Shown here: piece by piece, positions 1 through 10,621 of the stretch
Layout of the letters: every line of letters begins with the position of its first letter
Position numbering within the stretch: the stretch's first letter is position 1
Assembly: GCA_951812305.1 (NCBI GenBank)
Contig: CATOSB010000001.1
Coordinates: forward strand, 186,001-250,000
Origin: an uncultured Paracoccaceae bacterium
Lineage (GTDB): Bacteria > Pseudomonadota > Alphaproteobacteria > Rhodobacterales > Rhodobacteraceae
Direction: 5' to 3'
DNA length: 64,000 nt
Notes under the pieces: generated by a model
Databases searched by the model: none
What the model saw: only the letters and a program-made list of their open reading frames with translations
What the model was told of the DNA's origin: nothing
Position numbers and translations under genes: made by a program

Positions 1-1
1 G

Positions 2-1006
2 GCGGCGCAAACGACGGGCGATCTTTTTGCAACCCCTGCCCCGGCGTCGCGGGCCTTGGTCTTGGTGATTGCGGTTTCGGTTCTTTTGGGTGCGGGCGGG
101 GTATATTCCATGCTTGGCGCGCCTGCGATGCCGGACCAGCCACTGAAGACGCGATTGGCGGATGCCGATGCGATGCGCGACAGTCGCCCGTCACAGGAAA
201 CGTTTGAATTACGCACTGCGCGAACGTTTGAGCCACCGGAAAACGCTGATCCCGCCTTTTTGGAGTTGATGGAGAAGCTGCGCACGGCAGTTGAGGAAAA
301 CCCCGACGATTTGCAGGGGCAGCATTTGCTGGCCCGCAACGAGGCGGTACTTGGCAATTTCCGTGCGGCGCATCCGGCAATGGCACGACTGATCGCGCTA
401 AAGGATGAGGAGGCGACATCGGCCGACTGGGCGACCTATGCCGATTTGCTGGTGTTGTCGGTTGACGGATATGTCTCGCCTGAGGCGGAGGCAGCAGCAT
501 TGAAGGCGCTGGAACTGGAGCCCCGAAACGGCACCGCGCGGTATTATCTGGGGCTTTTGGAGGCGCAGAACGCGCGGCCCGACAAGGCGCTGGCTATCTG
601 GGACCAGTTGTTGCGCGAAAGCACGGGCGAGGCGCCGTGGGTGCCCCCGATTCTGGCACAAATCGAGGGCGCGGCGCAGGCAGCGGGCGTGCGGTATTCG
701 CCACCCTCCTTCACCAGACCGGATATGCCCGGACCAAGCCAGGAGGACATCGAAGCTGTGGGAGAAATGGAGGCCGAAGATCGGCAGGCCATGATCCGGG
801 GGATGGTGGATGGTCTGGCAGAACGGCTGGCCGAAGAAGGTGGCAGCGCGGACGAATGGGCGCGGCTGGTGAACGCGTTGGGCGTTTTGGGTGATCAGGA
901 GCGCGCGGCCAATATCTGGGCGGAAGCGCAGGACGTGTTCGCAGCCGAACCGCAAGGATTGGCGATGATCCGCGAGGCGGCAATCGCGGCGTGTGTGGCA
1001 GAGTGA
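2..1006 (+). CDS. ccmI: Cytochrome c biogenesis protein CcmI (5' end outside window)
   Basis: Frame 2 is open from the window edge, so the N-terminus lies upstream. The visible protein starts with a polar linker, then a membrane segment near residues 19-38 (LVLVIAVSVLLGAGGVYSML), then a periplasmic part with tetratricopeptide-like helices, including ALKALELEPRNGTARYYLGL. CcmI presents apocytochrome c to the CcmFH haem ligase. The TPR region, the late membrane segment and the very common ccmI-ruvX order support the call. A TTG at 56 could be taken for a start, but it sits inside the membrane helix and would remove its N-terminal flank. The stop codon overlaps the ruvX start as GTGA. Confidence 0.85.
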   Translation, partial: AAQTTGDLFATPAPASRALVLVIAVSVLLGAGGVYSMLGAPAMPDQPLKTRLADADAMRDSRPSQETFELRTARTFEPPENADPAFLELMEKLRTAVEENPDDLQGQHLLARNEAVLGNFRAAHPAMARLIALKDEEATSADWATYADLLVLSVDGYVSPEAEAAALKALELEPRNGTARYYLGLLEAQNARPDKALAIWDQLLRESTGEAPWVPPILAQIEGAAQAAGVRYSPPSFTRPDMPGPSQEDIEAVGEMEAEDRQAMIRGMVDGLAERLAEEGGSADEWARLVNALGVLGDQERAANIWAEAQDVFAAEPQGLAMIREAAIAACVAE

Positions 1007-1479
1007 TCTGCGAGGCGATCGAGGATTTTGCCGAGACCCTGAAACCCGGTTGCGCCATTGCCGGGCTTGATCTTGGCACGGTAACGATTGGAGTGGCGGT
1101 TTCGGATGGGCTTCTGACAGTTGCGACGCCGCTCGAAACGATCAAGCGCAAGAAGTTCAAAGCAGATGCTGCGCGGCTGCTGGAGATTTCTGATGACAGG
1201 TCGCTCAGTGGGTTCGTTCTGGGGCTGCCGTTCAACATGGACGGCTCCGAGGGGCCAAGATGCCAGTCGACGCGGGCATTTGCCCGCAATCTGGCCGGGA
1301 TGACAGACCTGCCGATCACCTTCTGGGACGAACGATTATCGACCGTTGCCGTCGAACGGGCGCTGTTGGAGGCGGATACGTCACGAAAACGTCGCGGCGA
1401 GGTCATAGATCATGTCGCCGCCGGGTTTATCCTGCAAGGCGCGCTGGACAGGCTGCGCCATTTAAGGACGAGCGGGTGA
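1003..1479 (+). CDS. ruvX: Putative pre-16S rRNA nuclease RuvX/YqgF
   Basis: About 158 residues, the usual size for the YqgF/RuvX family of RNase H-fold nucleases that trim the 16S rRNA 5' end. The signature GLDLGTVTIGVAVSD near the N-terminus carries the first acidic residue. FVLGLPFNMDGSEG, FWDERLSTVAVE and the C-terminal DHVAAGFILQ give the remaining conserved acidic motifs. I start at GTG 1003, which forms a GTGA overlap with the ccmI stop; a GTG at 991 in the same frame would add four residues. The 3' end again overlaps the next gene as GTGA, so ccmI, ruvX and the DUF1289 gene look translationally coupled. Confidence 0.92.
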   Translation: MICEAIEDFAETLKPGCAIAGLDLGTVTIGVAVSDGLLTVATPLETIKRKKFKADAARLLEISDDRSLSGFVLGLPFNMDGSEGPRCQSTRAFARNLAGMTDLPITFWDERLSTVAVERALLEADTSRKRRGEVIDHVAAGFILQGALDRLRHLRTSG

Positions 1480-1730
1480 AAGACGACGACATCTGGAACC
1501 GGGCCGAGATCGAAAGCCCTTGTGTGCGCGTCTGTGTGGTTCATCCCGAGGCACGCATCTGTACCGGCTGTATGCGCACGATGGAAGAAATCGCGCAGTG
1601 GTCGCGGATGCCGCCGGAAAAACGCCGAGCGGTGATGGATGAACTGCCCTCACGAGAGCCACTTTTGCGGAGGCGACGGGGCGGACGCGCCGCGCGGCTG
1701 GAAAAGTCGCGGCGTGGTTCGGCAGGTTAA
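1476..1730 (+). CDS. DUF1289 family small cysteine protein
   Basis: An 84-residue protein beginning at GTG 1476, inside the ruvX stop (GTGA overlap). It has the DUF1289 signature: SPCVRVCVVHP, then CTGCMRT, then EIAQWSRMPPEKR. Four cysteines in a C-x3-C...C-x2-C pattern suggest a small metal-binding or redox fold. The C-terminus is very rich in arginine (RRRRGGRAARLEKSRRG). The function of the family is not established. Its coupling to ruvX suggests co-expression with a housekeeping operon. No clear terminator follows. Confidence 0.85.
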   Translation: MKDDDIWNRAEIESPCVRVCVVHPEARICTGCMRTMEEIAQWSRMPPEKRRAVMDELPSREPLLRRRRGGRAARLEKSRRGSAG

Positions 1731-1936
1731 GTTCGGTTGCTGCTGGTTTATCCCGGTTCTGTGATTGATCTGAAAATGGTTGGCGGCCCGCGAAACCTTC
1801 TGGCAATCCGACGTGAGAGATTATTCTTTGCGTGGTGACTCGAAGATTGGGTATTATGCGAGACTGACACCGCTGGCCAGAAACCCGGCAGGCACGCAAT
1901 CGCAAAACGTTACCCGGAATTCGGAGAACAACAAGT

Positions 1937-3103
1937 TTGAATTTCCTTGATCCTCAGGATTGGAGCTTTCCGGTTCCAATCGCCTACGGCCCCGGTCGGT
2001 TGAAGGACATCTGCGCCTTCTGTGGGCCTGCTGGGATGGAACGCCCAATGATCGTAACCGATCGCGGCAGTGTCGGATTACCGTTTCTGGACGACCTGCG
2101 GCGGGCGCTGGATGCTGGCGGGATTACCTCATCACTTTTTGCCGGTATTTCCCCTAATCCGCGAGATGATGAAATCGCCGCCGGCAAGGCGCAGTTCGAG
2201 AGTAATGGTCATGACGGTGTCATTGCCATTGGTGGTGGCAGCGGCATGGACGGCGGAAAGGCGATTGCGCTTATTGCAAAAAATGACATCGATCTTTGGG
2301 CGTTTGAGTATGAACGAACGCCACCAGACATGGCCGGGCGCCCTGCCTTTCCGCCGCTGATCACCATCCCGACGACGGCGGGTACAGGTGCCGAGACGGC
2401 AAGTACCGCGATGGTCACCGACACGGTGCGCAGCATGAAGTGGTGCATCTGGCATGGCGATCTGAAACCTGCAGTCGCCCTTCTTGATCCGGAAATCACT
2501 GTGGGCCTGCCTGCCCACCTGACCGCTTGGACCGGTATCGATGCGCTGGTTCACGCGATCGAGGCCTATTGCGTCCCGACATTCAACCCGCTGTGCGATG
2601 GCATGGCGCTGGAAGGCTTGCGTCTTGTCGCGCGCTGGCTGCCAGTGGCTGTGCGAAAACCTGAGAATCTTGGCGCGCGCGGCGCAATGTTGACCGGTTC
2701 CTGCCTTGCCGGAATAGCCTTCACCAAAGGATTGGGATTGGTGCACGCCATCTCTCACGTGGTTGGTGCGGAATATGACACGCAGCACGGTCTGACAAAC
2801 GCAGTGGTCTTACCGGCGGTCCTGCGTTTTAACGCGTCGGCAACTAACGACAGGATCTTGCCAATGGCACAGGCAGCGGGATTGGCGGACACGTCGTTTG
2901 AGGGGTTTTATGGCTGGGTTTGCGGCCTGCTTGACGAGTTTGAGATCCCGCGCACGCTTTCAGAGATCGGCGTGCCTGATGACTGTGCCGCGCGCATTGC
3001 AGCCAAGGCGATTCAGGACAGTGCCGCAGGAACAAACCCGCGAGTATTATCGACTGATGACATTGAAACGGTTGTTAACGAGGCGCTGAGTACTGGCCGC
3101 TAG
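1937..3103 (+). CDS. Iron-containing (group III) alcohol dehydrogenase
   Basis: A 388-residue protein of normal family length. The N-terminal Rossmann-like half holds the nucleotide-binding GGGSGMDGGKAIAL. The C-terminal helical half holds metal-ligand motifs: TAWTGIDALVHAIEAY (Asp, His) and LGLVHAISHVVGAEYDTQHG (two further His). It should oxidise an alcohol or reduce an aldehyde with NAD(P); the substrate cannot be read from sequence. TTG 1937 is chosen because CGGAGA lies about 10 bases upstream and the protein begins NFLDPQDWSFPVPIAYGPG, as family members do. It stands alone, with 206 bases of unremarkable spacer before it, and converges on the next gene. Confidence 0.88.
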   Translation: MNFLDPQDWSFPVPIAYGPGRLKDICAFCGPAGMERPMIVTDRGSVGLPFLDDLRRALDAGGITSSLFAGISPNPRDDEIAAGKAQFESNGHDGVIAIGGGSGMDGGKAIALIAKNDIDLWAFEYERTPPDMAGRPAFPPLITIPTTAGTGAETASTAMVTDTVRSMKWCIWHGDLKPAVALLDPEITVGLPAHLTAWTGIDALVHAIEAYCVPTFNPLCDGMALEGLRLVARWLPVAVRKPENLGARGAMLTGSCLAGIAFTKGLGLVHAISHVVGAEYDTQHGLTNAVVLPAVLRFNASATNDRILPMAQAAGLADTSFEGFYGWVCGLLDEFEIPRTLSEIGVPDDCAARIAAKAIQDSAAGTNPRVLSTDDIETVVNEALSTGR

Positions 3104-3166
3104 CACGCCGATCATGGATCCCCGGTTTGTCCGGTCAATACCATCCCCAAATAGGCCACACCCAAA

Positions 3167-3936
3167 CTATGGCGCATAAAGCCAATCTTGCATCGGCCCT
3201 TGAATGTGAGGGCGAAAATAGGCGATGTTTCGATGTGGCGCAGAGGCCCCGGCGTCCCATGGCAGTACGCCGTGCAACGCAAGGCGGTGGATAACATAGA
3301 CTTCGCCCGGATCGCGACCATCGGGCAGTTTTGAAACACCTTGCGACGCGCGGCGGTGTAGACATCCGTGAGGTCCACATCGCCCCACTTTCCCGGTGCG
3401 AGGTTATCAAGCGCCGCCGAAAACGTGCGACGCATGATTTCGTGGCTGCCCTCCCAAACCACAACCGGGCTGAAATCTGCGACGTTCAAAGGGATGCCGA
3501 GGATGAAAGCGTGGTATTCTCGCAATTGCCTGCGGTTATTTGGCCCAACGCGGTGCAACCCATCGACATGGGCCGCTGCCCGGTCGCGGCGAAAACGAAA
3601 AGCAGCGTCCGTTTCACCGGCATCCTGTTTTGGATAGCCCGGATAGATGACGGATATCTGGGCTTGGTCCCATTGGGCGAATCCCGGCATTTCTGACGTT
3701 ACAAAGTCAATTGCTGGGCCAGATAGCGGGAGTCCGTCGAGCGCACCGCGTGAATTGTTTTCGAGCGCATTTACTCCCACGAACCAAGTGCTTCCGGCAC
3801 GGAACCATTGCGCGTTCGCGGGATCTGCGATTGCCGCGTCCGAACGTGTTGATGCGGCGGATGCCCATTTCAGGATGCCGGGATCACATTCGAACTTGCA
3901 CCATCCTGTGTCGAGGAAACGGGCGGTGCGCGTCAC
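3167..3936 (-). pseudogene. Phytanoyl-CoA dioxygenase-like protein, apparent frameshift
   Basis: The frame that starts at GTG 3936 encodes an Fe(II)/2-oxoglutarate oxygenase-like protein. It has the HxD pair in AAAHVDGLHRVG, then AFILGIPLNVADFSPVVVWEGSHEI. Near 3327-3335 the expected ending jumps to another frame: PDGRDPGEVYVIHRLALHG, giving the distal His, then RNIAYFRP, giving the 2-oxoglutarate Arg, with a stop at 3167. One extra A in the A4 run TTTCAAAACTG restores a protein of about 256 residues. Without it the reading frame runs into nonsense to 3112. GTG 3936 overlaps the dusA stop as GTGA, so the two genes are probably co-transcribed. The lesion may be a base-calling error. Confidence 0.75.
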
Positions 3937-4934
3937 GAGGCGCGCAACTCCTGTGGCGCACGCAATACCGAGAGCGCACGGTCGATGACGTCGAATCCGG
4001 CGTCAGGCCCGGTTCCCTGTTCGCTCAATACCCGGCGCCAGTGACGCGCACCCGGCAGTCCCGTAAAAAGCCCGAGCATATGGCGGGTGATCTGGTGCAG
4101 CCGTCCGCCCGATTGCAGGTGATTTGCGATATAGGGCCGCATGGCATCGACAATCTGGAAACGGTCTGGCGGAGTTGCGGTCGCATCAAAAAACCGCCTG
4201 TCAGCGTCAAGAAGAACGGCAGCCGGATTGTGATATGCCGCGCGCCCGATCATCACACCGTCCATGCCCTTGGCAATGTGCGCCTCGGCCTCGTCGAGCG
4301 AATCGACGCCACCGTTGACCGACAGGTGCATGTCCGGGAATGCGGCCTTCATCGCATAGACGAGCGGATAGTTCAGCGGCGGAATTTCGCGGTTTTCCTT
4401 GGGTGACAGCCCTTTGAGCCAGGCCTTGCGCGCATGGACCGCCATGCGGCGCACGCCGACCTCGCGCATTTTGGTGATGAATTCGGGAAGCGCTTGACCC
4501 GGATCCTGATCATCCACGCCAATGCGGCATTTCACGGTTACCTCGACCGGCTGGGCCGCAATCATGTCGGTGACGCATTCGGCAACAAGGTCCGGGTTTT
4601 CCATAAGAACTGCGCCGAAACAACCCGACTGCACCCTGTCCGACGGGCAGCCGATATTAAGGTTGATTTCGTCAAACCCCTCATCGGCCGCTATCCGAGC
4701 GGCTTCCGCCAGTTCCCGGGGATCGGATCCGCCAAGTTGCACCGCGACCGGATGCTCTGCGGTATCGAAGGCCAACAGATGCCGTGCCCCGCCCCGCACC
4801 AGCGCAGGCGCGGTGACCATTTCGGTATAAAGCAGCGTGTGTTTGGTCATCAAGCGATGCAGGTAACGACAGTGCCGGTCGGTCCAATCCATCATCGGCG
4901 CGACGGACAGTTTTTTCTCTCGGTTTTCCAGCAT
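3933..4934 (-). CDS. dusA: tRNA-dihydrouridine(20/20a) synthase DusA
   Basis: A 333-residue flavoenzyme with the Dus order of motifs: SVAPMMDWTDRHCRY at the N-terminus, YTEMVTAPAL, VAVQLGGSDP, and the catalytic block NLNIGCPSDRVQSGCFGA in which the second Cys is the proton donor. FMN-phosphate motifs follow (SVNGGVDSLDEAEA, GVMIGRAAYHNP). The C-terminal four-helix RNA-binding part is present (HMLGLFTGLPGARHWRR). It reduces U20/U20a in the tRNA D-loop. The start is ATG 4934. The downstream dioxygenase-like gene overlaps it by four bases. Confidence 0.95.
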   Translation of the reverse strand: MLENREKKLSVAPMMDWTDRHCRYLHRLMTKHTLLYTEMVTAPALVRGGARHLLAFDTAEHPVAVQLGGSDPRELAEAARIAADEGFDEINLNIGCPSDRVQSGCFGAVLMENPDLVAECVTDMIAAQPVEVTVKCRIGVDDQDPGQALPEFITKMREVGVRRMAVHARKAWLKGLSPKENREIPPLNYPLVYAMKAAFPDMHLSVNGGVDSLDEAEAHIAKGMDGVMIGRAAYHNPAAVLLDADRRFFDATATPPDRFQIVDAMRPYIANHLQSGGRLHQITRHMLGLFTGLPGARHWRRVLSEQGTGPDAGFDVIDRALSVLRAPQELRAS

Positions 4935-5252
4935 ATTAGTTATTTTTCAGTGACATAAAGGGAAAACGCGCTGTCCCGGATTGGCAACAACTTGCCCCGA
5001 TTTGCCCCGAGTGTTCTCATTATGTGTCCCGATTTTGCACCGATCTAAAGGCGTGCCCCAATACGACGGCTAACATATCTCAGACCTGCGATGGAAGCAG
5101 AAGAGCACAGGTTTGCCCTCTGGGCTGATCCAAATCTCAAAATTTTCGCCCAAGGGGACAAGCGCTGGCCTGGACCAGAGAAATTGGGCACTTAAGTATA
5201 AATGCAGCGAGTTCAATTCGTTGACCGAGCACCGATGGCGCCCTGAACAAAC
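4935..5252. other. Intergenic region between dusA and hutU
   Basis: About 320 bases between the dusA start and the hut terminator. It must hold the dusA promoter, but no convincing -35/-10 pair, RNA gene or repeat stands out. Short reading frames here lack ribosome binding sites and family-like sequence. Confidence 0.5.
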
Positions 5253-5269
5253 CCCGCCCTTCCGGCGGG
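5253..5269 (-). terminator. Rho-independent terminator after hutU
   Basis: On the minus strand a 6-bp GC stem (CCCGCC / GGCGGG) with a 5-base loop is followed by GTTTGTT. It lies about 50 bases past the hutU stop and so closes the hutIHGU operon. Confidence 0.7.
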
Positions 5270-5318
5270 TGATGCCAGACGACTTTGTTCGGCGAACCTA
5301 CCTTACCCAGAACCCTGA

Positions 5319-6992
5319 TCAGTTCCCCAAAATCCCGGGCAATTTCAACCCATGCTCCCGCGCGCAATCCAATGCGTCATCATAACCGGCATCGGCATGG
5401 CGCCAGACACCCGAGGCCGGGTCATTCCAAAGCACCCGCTCAAGGCGCCGCGCCGCGTCTTCTGTGCCATCCGCGCAGATCACCATACCTGCGTGTTGCG
5501 AGAACCCCATGCCCACGCCACCGCCATGATGCAGGCTGACCCAAGTTGCGCCAGAGGCAGTGTTGATCAGCGCGTTCAAAAGCGGCCAATCGGACACCGC
5601 GTCAGAGCCGTCGCGCATCGATTCCGTTTCTCGGTTGGGGGAAGCGACAGAGCCACTGTCCAGATGGTCACGCCCGATAACCACCGGCGCGCTCAGCTCT
5701 CCGCTCGCCACCATCTCGTTGAACGCCAGCCCGGCGCGGTGCCGGTCGCCCAGCCCGATCCAGCAGATGCGCGCGGGCAGGCCCTGAAAGGCGATGCGTT
5801 CCCGCGCCATGTCCAGCCATTGGTGAAGGTGGGTGTTTTCCGGGAACAACTCCTTCATCTTGGCGTCAGTCTTGTAGATATCCTCCGGGTCGCCCGACAG
5901 CGCACACCAGCGGAACGGGCCGATGCCACGACAGAAAAGCGGGCGAATATATGCGGGAACAAATCCCGGAAAGGCGAAGGCATCCTCCAGCCCTTCTTCC
6001 AGCGCCATCTGACGGATGTTGTTGCCGTAATCGAGCACGGGCAGGCCTTGCTTGTGCCAGTCCACCATCGCGGACACGTGGATTTTCATCGACGCGCGCG
6101 CGGCCCTTTCCACCGCCTTGGGGTCGCTTTCGCGCTTGGCGCGCCATTCCGCCAACCCCCAGCCTTGTGGCAAATAGCCATTGGTTGGGTCATGGGCCGA
6201 TGTCTGGTCGGTCACGATATCCGGGTGGATGCCGCGTTCGACCATCTCCGGGAAGACCTCGGCTGCATTGCCCAATAGGCCGACAGATTTCGCCTCTCCC
6301 GCCGTGGTCCAGCGGTCGATCATCGCCAGCGCCTCGTCCAGCGTGTCGGCCTTTTCGTCGAGGTATTTTGTGCGCAGGCGAAAATCGATGCTGTCGGGGT
6401 TGCATTCCACGGCCAGACAGCAGGCCCCGGCGAAGACGGCAGCCAACGGCTGTGCGCCGCCCATACCGCCAAGACCTGCGGTCAGTATCCACTTGCCAGT
6501 CAGATCACCGCCGTAATGCTGACGCCCGGCCTCGGCAAAGGTTTCATACGTGCCCTGCACAATCCCCTGAGTGCCGATATAGATCCACGACCCCGCCGTC
6601 ATCTGGCCGTACATCGCCAGACCCTTTTTATCGAGTTCGTTGAAGTGATCCCAACTGGCCCAGTTCGGAACAAGGTTCGAATTCGCAATCAGCACGCGCG
6701 GCGCTTCGCTGTGGGTTTTGATGATTGCGACCGGCTTGCCCGACTGCACGATCAGCGTCTCGTCGCCTTCCAGATTTTTCAGGCTGTCGACGATCATGTC
6801 AAAATCCAGCCAGGTCCGGGCGGCGCGGCCAATGCCGCCATAAACCACCAGCTCATGCGGGTTTTCGGCCACGTCGGGATGCAGGTTGTTCATCAGCATC
6901 CGCATCGGCGCCTCGGTTTGCCAGCTTTTAGCATTCAATTCAGGCCCGGTCGGGGGATAGACGTCGCGGGTGTTCTTGCGTGGATCGCTCAT
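5319..6992 (-). CDS. hutU: Urocanate hydratase
   Basis: A 557-residue protein, the normal urocanase length. It binds NAD+ tightly and hydrates urocanate to 4-imidazolone-5-propionate in histidine breakdown. Typical blocks are the start region [48 protein letters not shown], the catalytic-Cys region [20 protein letters not shown], and [21 protein letters not shown] 6992 is the start, and the four-base ATGA overlap with hutG shows it is read from the same mRNA. It is the last gene of the operon hutI-hutH-hutG-hutU, followed by a terminator-like hairpin. Confidence 0.97.
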   Translation of the reverse strand: MSDPRKNTRDVYPPTGPELNAKSWQTEAPMRMLMNNLHPDVAENPHELVVYGGIGRAARTWLDFDMIVDSLKNLEGDETLIVQSGKPVAIIKTHSEAPRVLIANSNLVPNWASWDHFNELDKKGLAMYGQMTAGSWIYIGTQGIVQGTYETFAEAGRQHYGGDLTGKWILTAGLGGMGGAQPLAAVFAGACCLAVECNPDSIDFRLRTKYLDEKADTLDEALAMIDRWTTAGEAKSVGLLGNAAEVFPEMVERGIHPDIVTDQTSAHDPTNGYLPQGWGLAEWRAKRESDPKAVERAARASMKIHVSAMVDWHKQGLPVLDYGNNIRQMALEEGLEDAFAFPGFVPAYIRPLFCRGIGPFRWCALSGDPEDIYKTDAKMKELFPENTHLHQWLDMARERIAFQGLPARICWIGLGDRHRAGLAFNEMVASGELSAPVVIGRDHLDSGSVASPNRETESMRDGSDAVSDWPLLNALINTASGATWVSLHHGGGVGMGFSQHAGMVICADGTEDAARRLERVLWNDPASGVWRHADAGYDDALDCAREHGLKLPGILGN

Positions 6993-7804
6993 TGGTGGCT
7001 CCGTGGTTCAACTGTGCCTGAAAGGGCAATTTCGTTCAGTTTTTCAAGCATCTGGGCCAGATGTGGTCTCACCCTGTCAGCGCGGTCGGGGGCGTAGTCC
7101 CAGGGCGGCGCCTCGTGCATATAGGCGCGTTGTGAGATTTCCATCTGGATTGCGTGAATGCCGGTTGCCGGCCGGCCATAATGCCGGGTGGTCCACCCAC
7201 CCTTGAAGCGCTGGTTCAGCACCGCGTTGAAGCCCGACGCCTGTGCGATGTCGTCCACAGCCGCCTCAACCGCTTTGGCGCAGGACGCGCCAGAATTGGT
7301 CCCGGTGTTGAAGATCGGCAATTCGCCTTCGAAAAGGAACGGGATGTTGGATCGGATCGAGTGACAGTCAAACAGGATTGCGATGCCATATTTGGCTTCC
7401 ACACGTTCCAACTCCGCCTTTAACGCATTATGATAAGGCGCGTGAAAAGCGGTGCGGCGTGTCTCGATCTCATCATCAGTCGCGGCCTGGTCATCCCTCC
7501 AAATCTCCTGCCCATCGAAATCCGTCAGCGGCACAAGGGTTGTCGTGTTTTGCCCGGGATAAAGAGAGGCACCGGCGGGATCCCGGTTTGCGTCAATCAC
7601 GTAACGATGGATGTTGGATTTCACCACCGTTACCCCCGACAACAGCCCGTCATAAAGCCGAGTGATATGCCAGTCGGTATCCGCCAAACCCTGACCCGTT
7701 TCATTCAGCCGCGCGAGGATATCGTCGGGCACGTATGTGCCGCCATGTGGCTGGCCCAATACAATCGGGCCGTCGCCGGGTATCACGTCGAAAACCTGCA
7801 TCAT
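6989..7804 (-). CDS. hutG: N-formylglutamate deformylase
   Basis: A 271-residue N-formylglutamate amidohydrolase (FGase family). Motifs: [14 protein letters not shown] near the N-terminus, [12 protein letters not shown], and the metal-ligand region [18 protein letters not shown]. It releases formate and glutamate in the last step of the five-step histidine pathway. This matches the presence of HutF, which makes N-formylglutamate, and not of a formiminoglutamase. The gene overlaps hutU and hutH by four bases at either end (ATGA both times), so three enzymes are translationally coupled. Confidence 0.94.
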   Translation of the reverse strand: MMQVFDVIPGDGPIVLGQPHGGTYVPDDILARLNETGQGLADTDWHITRLYDGLLSGVTVVKSNIHRYVIDANRDPAGASLYPGQNTTTLVPLTDFDGQEIWRDDQAATDDEIETRRTAFHAPYHNALKAELERVEAKYGIAILFDCHSIRSNIPFLFEGELPIFNTGTNSGASCAKAVEAAVDDIAQASGFNAVLNQRFKGGWTTRHYGRPATGIHAIQMEISQRAYMHEAPPWDYAPDRADRVRPHLAQMLEKLNEIALSGTVEPRSHQ

Positions 7805-9336
7805 ACCAACTCGGGCAATGTCGCATCCAGCACATCAAGAATTGCGCCTGTCGCAACCAGTTCTTTGGCGGCCTTCAGGTCCGGTGCCAGATACCGGTCT
7901 TCCTGCAAGGTCGGGACATCTTTGCGCAGCCGGGCAATTGCTTTTTGCAACAAGGGGCTTGTCCGTAACGGCGCGCGGAACTCGACACCTCGCGCGGCAC
8001 AAAGCAGTTCGACACCTAAAATCGTGTTCAGGTTCTCTATCATCGGGCCAAGACGACGCGCGCCATGGGCCGCCATCGACACATGATCCTCCTGATTGGC
8101 CGAGGTTGGCGTACTGTCGGTCACAGTCGGATTTGCGAGATGCTTGTTCTCGCTCATCAGCGCAGCTGTCGTGACTTCGGCGATCATCAACCCAGAATTC
8201 AGCCCCGGTTCCGGCGTCAAAAATGGCGGCAAATCAAAGCTAAGCGTCGGGTCCACCATCAGGGCAACGCGGCGCTGGGCTATGGCCCCAATCTCAGAAA
8301 GCGCCAACGCAATCATATCCGCCGCAAAGCCGACCGGCTCTGCATGAAAATTGCCGCCAGAGACGATCTGCCCGGCCTCCGCCAAAACCAGCGGGTTGTC
8401 AGTGGCGGCGTTAGCTTCGATCAAAAGAGTATTGGCGGCCTGACGCAGGACATCCATCGCGGCGCCCGTCACCTGTGGCTGACAGCGGATACAGTATGGA
8501 TCTTGAACGCGGCTGTCATCTTCACGGTGGCTTTCACGAATCTCGGAGTTCTCAAGGATGCCGCGCATGGCGTTTGCCGCATCGATCTGGCCCCGATGGC
8601 CGCGCAATTCGTGGATTTCAGGTTTAAGCGGAGCAGTGGACCCCATGATTGCATCGGTCGACAGCGCCGATATCACCAACGCATTGCGGGCCGAACGCCA
8701 GCCTTCAAACAAACCTGCAAGAGCATAGGCCGTCGAAAACTGCGTTCCATTGATAAAGGCAAGCCCTTCCTTGGGGCCCAGTTCAATCGGGGTCAGGCCC
8801 GCCCTGGCCAATGCCACACCGCCGGGCAGGATTTCACCCTCAACTTCTGCCTCGCCTTCGCCGATGATCACCGCTGTCATGTGCGCTAACGGGGCAAGAT
8901 CACCAGACGCGCCGACCGAGCCCTGCGCCGGGACCACCGGCGTAACCCCTTTGGCCAGCATGTCCTGCAGCAGCGTGACGAGTTCCCACCGTACACCCGA
9001 TGCCCCACGTCCAAAACTCAGCAGTTTGAGCGACATCATCAGCCGCACGATCCGACGGGGTGTGGGATCGCCGACGCCACAGCAATGGCTGAGGATCAGG
9101 TTGCGCTGCAGGGCGGCCGTGTCGTTTGGTTCGATCTTCAGGCTGGCAAGTTTTCCGAACCCGGTATTCACGCCATAAACGGGATCTACACCTGCGGCGG
9201 ATCTGGTAACTTCGTTTGCCGCCGCGTCAACCGCCGCACGGCAACCGGTATCCAATTCCGCGTTGGCGTCGTCAGAATATAGCGTTTCAAGCTGCTCCAG
9301 TGTCGCCCGCCCGGGGACCAGCGTCTGCCGCGTCAT
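7801..9336 (-). CDS. hutH: Histidine ammonia-lyase
   Basis: 511 residues, the standard HutH length, from ATG 9336. That start makes an ATGA overlap with the hutI stop; the frame is open further upstream but that part is only antisense to hutI. The Ala-Ser-Gly triplet that cyclises to the MIO electrophile is in [24 protein letters not shown] carries the catalytic Tyr region, and [15 protein letters not shown] and [15 protein letters not shown] (here [15 protein letters not shown]) complete the family pattern. It deaminates L-histidine to urocanate and ammonia, the first committed step. Confidence 0.97.
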   Translation of the reverse strand: MTRQTLVPGRATLEQLETLYSDDANAELDTGCRAAVDAAANEVTRSAAGVDPVYGVNTGFGKLASLKIEPNDTAALQRNLILSHCCGVGDPTPRRIVRLMMSLKLLSFGRGASGVRWELVTLLQDMLAKGVTPVVPAQGSVGASGDLAPLAHMTAVIIGEGEAEVEGEILPGGVALARAGLTPIELGPKEGLAFINGTQFSTAYALAGLFEGWRSARNALVISALSTDAIMGSTAPLKPEIHELRGHRGQIDAANAMRGILENSEIRESHREDDSRVQDPYCIRCQPQVTGAAMDVLRQAANTLLIEANAATDNPLVLAEAGQIVSGGNFHAEPVGFAADMIALALSEIGAIAQRRVALMVDPTLSFDLPPFLTPEPGLNSGLMIAEVTTAALMSENKHLANPTVTDSTPTSANQEDHVSMAAHGARRLGPMIENLNTILGVELLCAARGVEFRAPLRTSPLLQKAIARLRKDVPTLQEDRYLAPDLKAAKELVATGAILDVLDATLPELV

Positions 9337-10541
9337 GACTGACCGCCGATGATCCGCTTGTGCAGTGGGTTGAACCCAATGCGATAGGACAGTTCGGCAG
9401 GGCGTGCGACATCCCAAATGGCGAGTTCGGCGCGCATGTTGGGCGCAACAACGCCGCGGTCCGTCAGGCCAAGCGCACGGGCTGCACTGCGTGTCACGCC
9501 AGCCAGCGCCTCTTCCGGTGTCATCCGGAACAGCGTGCAGCCCATGTTCATCGTCAAAAGTAGCGATGTCAGCGGCGATGATCCCGGGTTGCAATCCGTG
9601 GCAAGCGCCATTGGCACATCATGTTTTCGCAACAGTTCAAGTGGCGGCTGTTGGGTTTCGCGCAGTGTGTAAAAGGCCCCGGGCAGGATCACGACGGTGG
9701 TGCCCGCCTCTGCCATCGCGATCACGCCCTCTTCGTCCAGATATTCAATGTGATCTGCGGACAATGCGCCATAGGACGCGGCCAGTTTGGCTCCGCCAAG
9801 GTTTGAAAGCTGCTCGGCATGAAGCTTCACCGGAAGGCCCAGCGATTTCGCGACGTCAAAGACGCGCGCGATTTGGTCGGGTTGAAAAGCGATGCCTTCG
9901 CAGAACCCGTCCACCGCATCTACCAAGCCTTCCGCGTGGGCCGCTTTCAGTGCCGGAATTGCAACTTCGTCGATATAGGCATCGTCCCGCCCCCTATATT
10001 CCGGTGGCGTTGCGTGGGCACCCAGATAGGATGTCAGCACATTGACGCCCCGGCGGCCGCCCAAATCGCGCGCGGCGCGCAGCATGTTCAGCTCGGTGTC
10101 CACCTCCAGACCATAACCGGATTTGACCTCAATCGTGGTTACCCCTTCGGCGATCAGTGCGTCCAACCGGGGGAGCGCACCATCCACAAGCCCCTCAACA
10201 CTGGCCTTTCTGGTCGCCGTCACGGTCGAGTTTATTCCACCTCCGGCACGGGCGACTTCCTCGTAGCTGGCGCCATTCAGACGCAATTCGAACTCATGGG
10301 CGCGATCACCTCCAAAAACCAGATGGGTGTGGCAATCGATCAATCCCGGGGTGACAAGGCGACCTTCAACATCTTCACTGGGGAGGTCTGCAAATTGCTC
10401 CGGAAGATCGCTTTCCGCTCCGACCCATTCGATCACACCACCAGACAAGACAACGGCGCCATCTTCGACCAGACCATATGGCTTTTCGGTCTCCGTAAGT
10501 GTTGCGATGTTTGCGCCTCGAATTATCGATTTGTCGGTCAT
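9333..10541 (-). CDS. hutI: Imidazolonepropionase
   Basis: 402 residues from ATG 10541 (protein begins [15 protein letters not shown]). An amidohydrolase-fold enzyme that opens imidazolonepropionate to N-formimino-L-glutamate. The metal pair is in [18 protein letters not shown]. Further motifs are [35 protein letters not shown] and [10 protein letters not shown], then [12 protein letters not shown] with the conserved Asp. The open frame reaches 10637, but the extra 32 residues would run into the divergent hutF promoter and have no family match. It is the first gene of the minus-strand operon. Confidence 0.95.
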   Translation of the reverse strand: MTDKSIIRGANIATLTETEKPYGLVEDGAVVLSGGVIEWVGAESDLPEQFADLPSEDVEGRLVTPGLIDCHTHLVFGGDRAHEFELRLNGASYEEVARAGGGINSTVTATRKASVEGLVDGALPRLDALIAEGVTTIEVKSGYGLEVDTELNMLRAARDLGGRRGVNVLTSYLGAHATPPEYRGRDDAYIDEVAIPALKAAHAEGLVDAVDGFCEGIAFQPDQIARVFDVAKSLGLPVKLHAEQLSNLGGAKLAASYGALSADHIEYLDEEGVIAMAEAGTTVVILPGAFYTLRETQQPPLELLRKHDVPMALATDCNPGSSPLTSLLLTMNMGCTLFRMTPEEALAGVTRSAARALGLTDRGVVAPNMRAELAIWDVARPAELSYRIGFNPLHKRIIGGQS

Positions 10542-10598
10542 GAATTGGAATTCCGAATTTGCATCTCGCCATTCTTCTGGTATGCGCATTATCGTAAA

Positions 10599-10611
10599 AT
10601 GTCTACACAAT
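10599..10611. promoter_or_regulatory. Candidate HutC operator in the hutI/hutF divergent region
   Basis: The 80-base gap between the divergent hutI and hutF starts contains ATGTCTACACAAT, an imperfect palindrome around TGT-CT-ACA. HutC-type GntR repressors bind TGT-N-ACA palindromes of this sort. One site could control both arms. The assignment rests on position and shape only. Confidence 0.4.
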
Positions 10612-10621
10612 AGAAGCTGTG